DNA from: a virus
Virus record (IMG/VR): IMGVR_UViG_3300021171_000003
Span: 1-43,492 of that record
Reading direction: 5' to 3' (one strand)
Length of the DNA: 43,492 bases
Shown here piece after piece: positions 24,031 through 30,770 of this stretch. The translations under genes and the position numbers were made by a program. How positions within the stretch are numbered: the stretch's first letter is position 1; every line of letters begins with the position of its first letter. The notes beneath the pieces were generated by a model that was not told the origin of the DNA, searched no databases, and worked only from the letters and a program-made list of their open reading frames with translations.

Positions 24031-24778
24031 GAGTAGCGGGTTTGTACTGGCGGAGTCCCGGGTCAAGCCCCGACTCATCGCATCCATCGATGGCCTTGAG
24101 AAGTGCGGCAAGGACCATTTCTCATTCACAGCACCCGGCCCCATCGCCGTCATCTCCATCGATACCGGCCTTGAGGGCGTCATTCAGAAGTTCCAGAAGG
24201 ACAAGAAGATTTACGTGTCCGACCACCAGTTGCCCCTCACCGAGGGCATGACCATAGAGAAGGCAGCAGAACTGTCGCGCGTAGTGTGGAAGGGCATCCG
24301 GGCCGACTACGCGGATGCTCTGGCGACCCCGGACATAAGAACGATAGTGTGTGACACCGGGACGGAGATGTGGGAGTCGTGCCGCATGTCGTGGTTCGGC
24401 AAGCTGACCGAGGTGATGCCGCACCACTACGCCAAGCCCAACGGGGAGTGGAGGAATCTGGTGAGGATGGCGTTCGACGGGGACAAGCAGGTGCTGTTCC
24501 TCCACAAGCTTAAGGATGAGTACGTAGGCAAGAACCGCACCGGGGAGTTCAAGCGGTCGGGAATGAGCGATATGGGATTCCTAGTGCAGATGGCGGGAAG
24601 GTGTTGGAAGGATGCGGCGGTGCAGGCCGTGCCGGACAAGTTCCACTTCCTGATTACGGACTGCAGGCACAAGCCCGAACTGGAGGGGCTAGACTTCCCG
24701 GGGGAGGAGTGCAACTTTCCGACGGTAGCGAGCTGGGTGCTGTACGGAGACGATCAGCACGTGAAGGAGTTCTTATGA
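24023..24778 (+). CDS. RecA-like phage ATPase (Sak4-like), variant Walker A
   Basis: The 251-residue protein resembles the small P-loop ATPases of phage recombination modules (AAA_24/Sak4-like). SIDGLEKCGKDHF (residues 21-33) is at the Walker A place but has Asp after GK instead of Ser/Thr. Walker B is IRTIVCDTGTEMW (Asp111). The KDEYVGKNRTGEFKRSGMSD stretch and the segment FLHKLKDEY are typical of the family C-terminal core. Such proteins anneal or pair single strands. The ATG of the next gene overlaps its stop. The altered Walker A may reduce Mg-ATP use. Confidence 0.72.
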   Translation: MAKSSGFVLAESRVKPRLIASIDGLEKCGKDHFSFTAPGPIAVISIDTGLEGVIQKFQKDKKIYVSDHQLPLTEGMTIEKAAELSRVVWKGIRADYADALATPDIRTIVCDTGTEMWESCRMSWFGKLTEVMPHHYAKPNGEWRNLVRMAFDGDKQVLFLHKLKDEYVGKNRTGEFKRSGMSDMGFLVQMAGRCWKDAAVQAVPDKFHFLITDCRHKPELEGLDFPGEECNFPTVASWVLYGDDQHVKEFL

Positions 24779-25329
24779 ACCGGAAGCAGCTGTACTACCA
24801 CCACGATAAGCTGTGCGCCAACGCCAAGGCCCTGATGCAGGACAAGAACGCGGACTATGGCGAGAACGATGACCCATTCCGCAACTTCCGGGAATTCGGC
24901 CAGCTGGGCATTCTCGTCAGGCTGAGCGACAAGCTGGCCCGGTTGCGGACGTGGGTCGAACGGGGGGTGTACCAAGTAAAGAGCGAGAAGGTCGAGGATG
25001 TAGTACTGGACGTAATAAATTACGCCGTGCTGTTTAGCGGCTACGGGGAGGATGGGCATGCTGGCATTGTCGATATCGATGGCTGGGAAGATCGAGGCCG
25101 AGATAACGAAGTCCGTAAAGAACCACGGTCCTTTGCCGATGGACCTATGCCGAATCTCGGCCATTCTTTCGGCGGAGTGCGGAGAGGTAGCCGAAGCGGC
25201 GCTGGAATACACAAGGGAAAAGGCGGATTCGGCAAGGAGTGCCGCAAACCGGGCACATCTGGAAGAGGAGATAGCACAAGTCGCCGCAGTAGCCCTCCTG
25301 TGGCTCGCAAGATTGGAGGGGGGCGCTAA
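24775..25329 (+). CDS. DUF1599/NMAD1 protein (nucleotide modification associated)
   Basis: The ATG overlaps the previous stop (ATGA). Residues 1-92 match the DUF1599 pattern, also called nucleotide modification associated domain 1: KNADYGENDDPFRNFREFG, then a DKLARL helix and KVEDVVLDVINYAVLF. The fold is related to all-alpha NTP pyrophosphatases, and the E/D residues of the last helix fit metal binding. From residue 95 to the stop at 184 the frame is Gly/Arg/Ser-rich and overlaps the MazZ-like gene completely in another frame, so this tail may have arisen only because that frame lacks stops. Placement next to MazZ and PurZ points to nucleotide-pool work for modified DNA. Confidence 0.7.
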   Translation: MNRKQLYYHHDKLCANAKALMQDKNADYGENDDPFRNFREFGQLGILVRLSDKLARLRTWVERGVYQVKSEKVEDVVLDVINYAVLFSGYGEDGHAGIVDIDGWEDRGRDNEVRKEPRSFADGPMPNLGHSFGGVRRGSRSGAGIHKGKGGFGKECRKPGTSGRGDSTSRRSSPPVARKIGGGR

Positions 25330-25342
25330 TGGCGGTACCTAA
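25058..25342 (+). CDS. mazZ: MazZ-like nucleotide pyrophosphohydrolase (MazG fold)
   Basis: The start is taken at 25058 because GGGGAGG lies six bases upstream; the ATG at 25052 touches it. The 94-residue protein has the MazG-type core: helix SAECGEVAEAALEY with Glu40 and Glu43, then HLEEEIAQVAAVALLW with Glu69-71. The usual final Asp of the ExxD motif is Gln74, as in many phage MazG-like proteins. MazZ converts (d)GTP to (d)GMP, the substrate of PurZ, in 2-aminoadenine phages. The gene overlaps PurZ by 14 bases. The name rests on this neighbourhood as much as on sequence. Confidence 0.7.
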   Translation: MLALSISMAGKIEAEITKSVKNHGPLPMDLCRISAILSAECGEVAEAALEYTREKADSARSAANRAHLEEEIAQVAAVALLWLARLEGGANGGT

Positions 25343-26570
25343 GCCCATCGTCCTAATTCAGGGGGCGCAGTGGGGCAGCGAGGGCAAGGGTATGGTGGCG
25401 GCGGCCCTGGGCGCACGAAGGAAGGTAGACATCTGCGTCCGCACGGGAACCGTCAATGCGGGCCACACCGTATATAAGGACGGTGTGGCCTACAAGATGC
25501 AGCAGCTCCCGGTGGGCTGGGTGCACGGCGCGGATCTGGTGATCGGCCCCGGGGCCTACATTCACCCGGACATTTTCTACGGTGAATTGAAGATGGTGCG
25601 GAACGCCGGATACCGGGGCCGGGTGATGGTGGACTTCCGGTGCGGCCTGCACCTGCCCGAGCACACAGGCCGGTCCACTTTGTCGGGACGACATTATTCC
25701 ATGGGGGCTACCGGGAAGGGCTGCTCCGAGGCCATCATCGATAAAATTCGCAACCGGGGTAGCGGCGGGTTGGTGTTCAGGGACTACCCGCAGGAACCGC
25801 TACCCACAGGTGAGGGATGGGAGTTCAATGACACCGTAGAGGTGCTCAATGGAGCGTACGATGCGGGGAAGCAGATTCTCGTGGAAGGCACGCAGGGAAC
25901 TATGTTGGATTTACATATCGGCCCTTACCCTTTCACTACTCACAAACAGTGCACTGCTGCTGCTTGGGTCACTGAGGCCGGATTATCTCCGTCCTTGGAC
26001 TACGAAGTGGTGCTGGTGGCTAGAACTTATCCTATTAGGGTTGCTGGGAACAGCGGACCTATGGATGAGGAGATTACGTGGCCAGAGCTGGCGCGAGAGA
26101 TCAATGAGAAGTTGAAGGCGAAGGGCCTGCCCCCCCGAGTGGAGGAGTGGGCGCTAAGAAGGTTCGACACGGCATGGGCCGTAGCCGATCGGATGGACTA
26201 CGCCTCGGAGTATGAGAAGTTGAGCGAGCAGAATAGGCGGGCGTTCCAGCAGCTCGATGAGGCGACGGTGGCGGAGCTGGGTAAGCTATTCGAGTTCACC
26301 ACGGTGACCAAGAAGTTGAGGAGGGTGGCGAGGCTGGACATACCGCTGCTCAGGTACAGCGTGATGATAAACCGCCCGGATACTCTCTGCCTCACGTTCG
26401 TGAATTACGAATTCCCCGAACTGTGGGGGGCCAAAGAGTTCCCCCCATACCCCCGGGCCACGGACCCGGTATGGGATTACTTGTTGCATTTGGGCAATTC
26501 GTTGGGTCATGACGTGAACCTCGTAACGACCGGCCCCGAGGCCGCCCACTTCCATGATATTGGTCGATGA
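25329..26570 (+). CDS. purZ: PurZ-like succinoaminodeoxyadenylate synthase
   Basis: The 413-residue protein is an adenylosuccinate synthetase homologue with GAQWGSEGKGM (residues 12-22), NAGHT with catalytic-type His46, GATGKGCSEA for the phosphate loop, EGTQGTMLDL and VARTYPIRVAG. In PurA the loop reads GDEGKGK with catalytic Asp13; here Ser17 stands in that place, a change reported for phage PurZ. PurZ joins dGMP and aspartate, with ATP or dATP, to form the precursor of dZMP, which host PurB and kinases finish. A very strong GGAGGGGGG precedes the ATG. It lies between MazZ-like and polymerase genes, as expected for a Z-genome phage. An alternative is a plain PurA paralogue, which is less likely. 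Confidence 0.88.
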   Translation: MAVPKPIVLIQGAQWGSEGKGMVAAALGARRKVDICVRTGTVNAGHTVYKDGVAYKMQQLPVGWVHGADLVIGPGAYIHPDIFYGELKMVRNAGYRGRVMVDFRCGLHLPEHTGRSTLSGRHYSMGATGKGCSEAIIDKIRNRGSGGLVFRDYPQEPLPTGEGWEFNDTVEVLNGAYDAGKQILVEGTQGTMLDLHIGPYPFTTHKQCTAAAWVTEAGLSPSLDYEVVLVARTYPIRVAGNSGPMDEEITWPELAREINEKLKAKGLPPRVEEWALRRFDTAWAVADRMDYASEYEKLSEQNRRAFQQLDEATVAELGKLFEFTTVTKKLRRVARLDIPLLRYSVMINRPDTLCLTFVNYEFPELWGAKEFPPYPRATDPVWDYLLHLGNSLGHDVNLVTTGPEAAHFHDIGR

Positions 26571-27279
26571 TAGGGTGGGCAGTGCCGACATCGCCGGGTA
26601 CTTGAGAACTTGGCGCGTCCCTTGTGAGCTGACCCGCCTCGAATTCGGGGATGCGGCGTTCATAGGGAACGGTAAGAATGGGCCGGTCGCCATCGGAGTT
26701 GAGGTCAAGGCCGTCCGCGATGCGCTGGCCTGCATGACGGATGGCAGATTCGCGGGCCACCAATTGCCCGGATTAATGAGGACTTATGAGAGAATATGGC
26801 TTATCCTTGAGGGTTATGCGTACCCGCGATTTAGTGATGGGGTGTTACTTTCGGGTAAGCCCGGACACCGCGATGCTGCTGAACTCGGGGCCAGAAGGTT
26901 TATGTACCGTGACCTTGATAATTGGCTTACGACTATGGAGATTTGCGCCGGGGTACGGCTTCGCCGCACCGCTGATAGGATGGAGACAGCTCGGGTCGTG
27001 GCCGATATTCATAGTTGGTTCTCTAAGCCATTTGACGAACACAAGGCCCACCTCGCCTTCCACGAGGATGGACCCGACGTGGCACTTCTCACAAAGCCAA
27101 GTCTCATTCGACGAGTGGCTGCGCAGCTACCGGGCATCGGTTGGGGAAAGTCAATGGCAGTTGCGGCGAGATTTGGAACGGTGGAGTCGCTCCTAGCGGC
27201 AACGATGGAGGACTTGATGTCGATACCGGGGATAGGCGAAAAATTGGCTTGGGAGATCTGGCATGCTTTCAGAAGGTAG
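26554..27279 (+). CDS. ERCC4/XPF-type nuclease with tandem HhH
   Basis: The 241-residue protein has an ERCC4-type nuclease domain: VDDRVGS (residues 4-10), FGDAAFIG with Asp33, and IGVEVKAVRDAL with the Glu50-x-Lys52 pair that corresponds to the ERK motif of XPF/Mus81. The C-terminal 50 residues are two helix-hairpin-helix elements (LPGIGWGKS and IPGIGEKLA) for DNA binding. Such enzymes cut branched or flapped DNA. It overlaps PurZ by 17 bases and the next gene by 17, all in one unit. A role in resolving replication or recombination forks is likely. Confidence 0.8.
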   Translation: MILVDDRVGSADIAGYLRTWRVPCELTRLEFGDAAFIGNGKNGPVAIGVEVKAVRDALACMTDGRFAGHQLPGLMRTYERIWLILEGYAYPRFSDGVLLSGKPGHRDAAELGARRFMYRDLDNWLTTMEICAGVRLRRTADRMETARVVADIHSWFSKPFDEHKAHLAFHEDGPDVALLTKPSLIRRVAAQLPGIGWGKSMAVAARFGTVESLLAATMEDLMSIPGIGEKLAWEIWHAFRR

Positions 27280-28330
27280 GTACGTAGCAGGGGAAGGCCC
27301 GTGCCCCGCTGACGTCATGTTTATCGGGGAGGGGCCGGGGTTCGATGAGGACCGGATAGGCCGCCCCTTCGTGGGCAAGACCGGGCGGGAGCTTAACCGT
27401 TATATCGAGCGCACCCTCGGGATGAACCGATCCGAAGTGTACGTGACCAACCTTATCAAGCGCCGCATTCCTAATGACGGTGACCCCACCGAGGAGCTAA
27501 TTCGTGACTACACCTTCACCCTCAACCGCGAGATTCGAGCAGTTCATCCAAAATTCATTGGTGCTCTTGGTCGCTTTGCAGTTAGGTTCCTGCTTGGCGA
27601 CGTGGATATGGAAGTCGTACACGGCATACCTGTTTCTCATAATGGCGGATATACTGTTTGCCCCATCTTTCATCCTGCTGCTGGCCTGCATAGCACAGAG
27701 GTTCAGGCGAAAATAGCATACGACTTCGAGCAGATGAGCATGTGCATGAAGGGAAAGATCAGCCCCGGGATGCCGGTGGACGAGCACCCGGACCCGATAT
27801 ACGCCCTAATTGAGGAGAATCGGAAGGCGGGTCCTCCAACAGAGGATATGGTGGCGGTCGATACCGAGGGAAGCATCGAGAACCCGTGGGGTTGGTCGCT
27901 GTCTGGAGCACCCGGGACTGCTTGCGTCGTTGCTCCGCCCACGGAGTCCCACAAGTTTCTGAATCGGGTCATTCTACACAACAGCATGTACGACCTTGGC
28001 GTCCTCCGAGCCATGGGTATTGAGTTGGCCGATGACCAGTTTGAGGACACAATGGTCATGGCGTACCTGCTGTGCGTCGAGCCTCAGGGCCTCAAGCCCC
28101 TCGCCCGGCGTCACGCGGGGATGGAGATGCACAGTTACGAGGAAATTATTAGTGCCGCATCATACAAACACGCAATGGACTGGCTATTTGGAGCATATGA
28201 ATGGCTAAGCAGCCAATCGACAAGCGAATCGCCCGAATCATCACCGACTGCGGGAAAGAAGAAGGTTGCGATCCCCGCAAAAGGTGGGAAGCGGTCCGCG
28301 AAGACCTCCCGGGAGACGCGGCGGCGCTAG
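27263..28330 (+). CDS. UDG-fold domain fused to the first part of a PolA-type 3'-5' exonuclease
   Basis: Residues 1-150 are a uracil-DNA glycosylase superfamily domain of the family 4 type (GEGPGFDEDRIGRPFVGKTG, then VYVTNLIKRR and CPIFHPAAGLHS). The cysteines that hold the family 4 Fe-S cluster are mostly absent; only Cys14 remains near the N-terminus. Residues 195-315 are the start of a DnaQ-like proofreading domain with ExoI (VAVDTEG, Asp200 and Glu202) and ExoII (HNSMYDLGVL, Asp244). ExoIII is not here but in the next gene in the -1 frame. After residue 313 the frame overlaps the polymerase start and turns into a Ser/Lys/Arg-rich tail. It is probably half of a split polymerase. Confidence 0.78.
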   Translation: MLSEGRYVAGEGPCPADVMFIGEGPGFDEDRIGRPFVGKTGRELNRYIERTLGMNRSEVYVTNLIKRRIPNDGDPTEELIRDYTFTLNREIRAVHPKFIGALGRFAVRFLLGDVDMEVVHGIPVSHNGGYTVCPIFHPAAGLHSTEVQAKIAYDFEQMSMCMKGKISPGMPVDEHPDPIYALIEENRKAGPPTEDMVAVDTEGSIENPWGWSLSGAPGTACVVAPPTESHKFLNRVILHNSMYDLGVLRAMGIELADDQFEDTMVMAYLLCVEPQGLKPLARRHAGMEMHSYEEIISAASYKHAMDWLFGAYEWLSSQSTSESPESSPTAGKKKVAIPAKGGKRSAKTSRETRRR

Positions 28331-29733
28331 AGCGGGCGATAGGGCGGATGCCCGTAGCCACGCTTAACGACGTGCCTCCTGATGAGGCGGTGGCCTATGC
28401 GGCGAGGGATGCGGACGCCACCCTAAGAATCTACCCCAAGCTGTGGGACCGGATAGTGGCGATGGGGCTGGAGGGGTGCTACCGCATGGATATGGCGGTA
28501 ATCCCCGTGGTGGAACGGATGCAAGCGACGGGCATGGCGGTAGACGTGGGGCATTTCGAGAGGCTGGGCCATGAACTCCTTCACCATATGGACGTAATCC
28601 GGGGCGACATCTCGGTTATGACGGGGTTCGACATCAATCCGGGCAGCGGTGATCAGACCGCCATGTTGCTCGCCGCACTAAATCTGTTCTCCGATCGCCC
28701 GAAGATGACCATGGGAGGCTCCCGTGAATCAACCAACGATAAGGTCCTCGAATCCCTACGCTTGGCCCATCCAGTCATACCCCTTATACTTGATTGGCGT
28801 GAGATGGCTAAGCTACGGAATTCATTCTGTCTCACGCTACCCGGAGCAGTGGACGGTGATGGACGGATCAGGTGTAATCTCCGTATTACCCGCGTCAGCT
28901 CCGGGCGGCTTTCGGCTACTGGACCTAATCTTCTGGCCATACCTGTACGAACGCCCTTGGGTAGGCGAATCCGTGAAGGTTTTGTCGCACCTCCTGATTG
29001 CGTGCTTGGTGATTGGGACTTGGATCAAATCGAAATGCGGCAACTGGCGCACGAATCGGAAGACCCGACCCTCTGTGCGCTATTCAACCGGGGGGAGGAC
29101 ATACACCGGCAGACTGGCGCGTATGTTTTTGGAAAGAATCCTCAGGACGTTACCACCGAGGAGAGATACGCGGCCAAGCGGATCGGGTTCGGCGTCATAA
29201 CAGGAATCACCGAGGTCGGACTCGCGGAGCAGATGGCGCTGGCCGGAGCAACCGGCTGGCCGGAAGATCGTTGCAAGGAGGTCATCGATGAATGGTTCGG
29301 AGTGTATCCGGGCGCACGATCCTATTTGGAGGCGTGCCGCGCCGAGGCCCGGCGCAACGGCTACGTGCGTGACATGTGGGGTAGAATACGTTATCTGCCG
29401 GGCGTGCATTCAGAAATACCACGGATTCGTGAGGAAGCGCTCAGGCAGTCCCACTCGTTCAAAATTAGTGCTGGGGCACAGGGCACGTTGAAGAGGGCGA
29501 TGGCGGTGATATGGCGGGACATGAGGGCGCTGTGGCCGGAAATCAAGGCGTTCCGGCTAGAGCCACTACTGCAAGTGCACGACGAGCTGCTGTTTGAGCT
29601 GACGGATGACAAGTTCCTCAGGGAATATTGGGACGCGCTGGTGGTGGACAGGTTGTGCAACACAACTAAGTACCGGGTGCCGATAAAGGCGAAGGGCGGA
29701 TACGCGGCCAATTGGGGGGCGCTGGAGCACTGA
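28201..29733 (+). CDS. dpoZ: Family A DNA polymerase (DpoZ-like), second part of a split gene
   Basis: The ATG at 28201 directly follows an in-frame TGA and has GGAG seven bases upstream. The 510 residues begin with the rest of the exonuclease domain, including ExoIII (Tyr66-xxx-Asp70 in YAARDADAT), and then a polymerase: motif A DLDQIEMR (catalytic Asp273), motif B RYAAKRIGFGVITG (Arg322, Lys326, Phe330), motif C VHDE (His460-Glu462). Thr334 replaces the Tyr of the usual FGxxYG motif. In 2-aminoadenine phages a PolA-type enzyme called DpoZ prefers dZTP; the gene cluster supports that name. The preceding gene carries ExoI and ExoII, so both products are needed for proofreading. Confidence 0.85.
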   Translation: MAKQPIDKRIARIITDCGKEEGCDPRKRWEAVREDLPGDAAALERAIGRMPVATLNDVPPDEAVAYAARDADATLRIYPKLWDRIVAMGLEGCYRMDMAVIPVVERMQATGMAVDVGHFERLGHELLHHMDVIRGDISVMTGFDINPGSGDQTAMLLAALNLFSDRPKMTMGGSRESTNDKVLESLRLAHPVIPLILDWREMAKLRNSFCLTLPGAVDGDGRIRCNLRITRVSSGRLSATGPNLLAIPVRTPLGRRIREGFVAPPDCVLGDWDLDQIEMRQLAHESEDPTLCALFNRGEDIHRQTGAYVFGKNPQDVTTEERYAAKRIGFGVITGITEVGLAEQMALAGATGWPEDRCKEVIDEWFGVYPGARSYLEACRAEARRNGYVRDMWGRIRYLPGVHSEIPRIREEALRQSHSFKISAGAQGTLKRAMAVIWRDMRALWPEIKAFRLEPLLQVHDELLFELTDDKFLREYWDALVVDRLCNTTKYRVPIKAKGGYAANWGALEH

Positions 29734-29741
29734 TTTGGATA

Positions 29742-29771
29742 TTGACAGGGTGTGCGTGGGCATGGTACAAT
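29742..29771 (+). promoter_or_regulatory. Early/middle promoter P4
   Basis: TTGACA and TACAAT are separated by 18 bp; the spacer GGGTGTGCGTGGGCATGG shares the core of P1-P3. It lies just after the polymerase stop and precedes the AAGGAGCGACACC leader of the 29797 gene, so the last two genes including DatZ have their own transcription. Confidence 0.78.
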
Positions 29772-29796
29772 AAGGGTGCGGTTAAGGAGCGACACC

Positions 29797-30153
29797 ATGA
29801 CAAAGCAAGAGGCAGAGAAACTTGGCATTACCCCCCCGGTGCCTGACTTCCGGGAGGTCGGTCTAGACAAGAAGTTCGCCAACCGGGTCATCCGGTATGC
29901 GACCCTGGGCGAACAGATCAAGGTCCTTGAGGAGGAAAGGAAGGAGCTGTCGGGCGAGATCGGTGCGGACATTACTGCGGTCGGGGAGACCGTTGTAATG
30001 TGCGACAACCGGCGCGTGGCGGTCTGCGAAGGCAAGAACACGACCATCAACAAGGAGAAGCTGCTTGAGCTGGGGGTGCCGGTCAAGACCATTCTCGCGG
30101 CGACGGTCATCAAGCAGTACACCTACGTTCTGGTCGGAAAGGAGAAACTATGA
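29797..30153 (+). CDS. Hypothetical protein co-transcribed with datZ
   Basis: The ATG at 29797 follows P4 and the TAAGGAGCGACACC leader. The 118-residue product has a helical, coiled-coil-like segment (LGEQIKVLEEERKELSGEIG), a beta part (TVVMCDNRRVAVCEGKNTTI) and INKEKLLELGVPVKTILAAT, a pattern met in small proteins encoded beside phage polymerases. The function is not known. Its stop overlaps the ATG of the DatZ-like gene (ATGA), so the two are translated together. Confidence 0.65.
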   Translation: MTKQEAEKLGITPPVPDFREVGLDKKFANRVIRYATLGEQIKVLEEERKELSGEIGADITAVGETVVMCDNRRVAVCEGKNTTINKEKLLELGVPVKTILAATVIKQYTYVLVGKEKL

Positions 30154-30770
30154 GCGCGAACAGACTGGCGGACCTTCTCAGACTCACCGAAATTCGGCGG
30201 TGGGGCATCAACTGGATGTCAAGAACCCAGTCAGTCGCCGAGCACACGTTTCGGGTGATGGCGATAACCATGGACCTCTGCGAGTGGCTGGCTAAGGAGT
30301 ACCTCGGGGCGGAGCCGATCTACATGCTGGACTCCTTGCGCTGGGCGCTGGTCCACGACGGCCCGGAATGCTTCACGGGGGACATCCCGGCTACTCTCAA
30401 GGACCAGTTGAACAGAGCAGAGCTGCGCGACATCGAGGAAGGGGCGTGCCCGTGGTACTATAAGGAATCAAACCTGCCGGACGATCAAGCGGTGGCGATC
30501 GTGGACATCGCCGACAAAATTGAGGCCGCTTGGTGGGCACATTGCCAGTGCGAGGATTCGGGAACTTACTCGATGACGGTGGCCCGCCTCGACAAGGCCG
30601 TTGCCGAGGCGGTCGCCCGTTACGCTTGGAAGAAGCTACCTAGCTTTATTTCTGTTTTGGTGACCCAGCCACCTTACCGTCCGGGGCAGATGTCCCAGCA
30701 GCGACAATCTGCCGCCGCTCAACACCCGACCTCCGATCCTTCTGGCCTGACGCCAGAGGAACAAGCTTAA
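30150..30770 (+). CDS. datZ: DatZ-like HD-domain dATP triphosphohydrolase
   Basis: The 206-residue protein belongs to the YfbR/DatZ type of HD phosphohydrolases: SVAEHTFRV with His32, the HD pair in WALVHDGPE (His69-Asp70), and IVDIADKIEA with Asp119. DatZ removes triphosphate from dATP so that adenine is kept out of the phage DNA. Near the N-terminus RRWGINW has Trp and Ile two apart, as in the S-2L enzyme where such residues shape the adenine pocket (from memory). Residues after about 165 form a Gln/Pro/Ser-rich tail that overlaps the converging late gene. With PurZ and MazZ it completes the Z pathway; a YfbR-like 5'-nucleotidase is the alternative. Confidence 0.8.
   Translation: MSANRLADLLRLTEIRRWGINWMSRTQSVAEHTFRVMAITMDLCEWLAKEYLGAEPIYMLDSLRWALVHDGPECFTGDIPATLKDQLNRAELRDIEEGACPWYYKESNLPDDQAVAIVDIADKIEAAWWAHCQCEDSGTYSMTVARLDKAVAEAVARYAWKKLPSFISVLVTQPPYRPGQMSQQRQSAAAQHPTSDPSGLTPEEQA

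Noticed and set aside
22861-24183. 440-codon open frame on the minus strand
   Set aside because: It is antisense to three well supported genes (22550, 23437, 24023), has no ribosome binding site and no recognisable domain; open only because of GC-rich codon use.
28201-28330. Programmed -1 frameshift site joining the two polymerase parts
   Set aside because: No canonical X-XXY-YYZ heptamer was found in the overlap and the second part has its own start; kept only as an open option in the split-gene finding.
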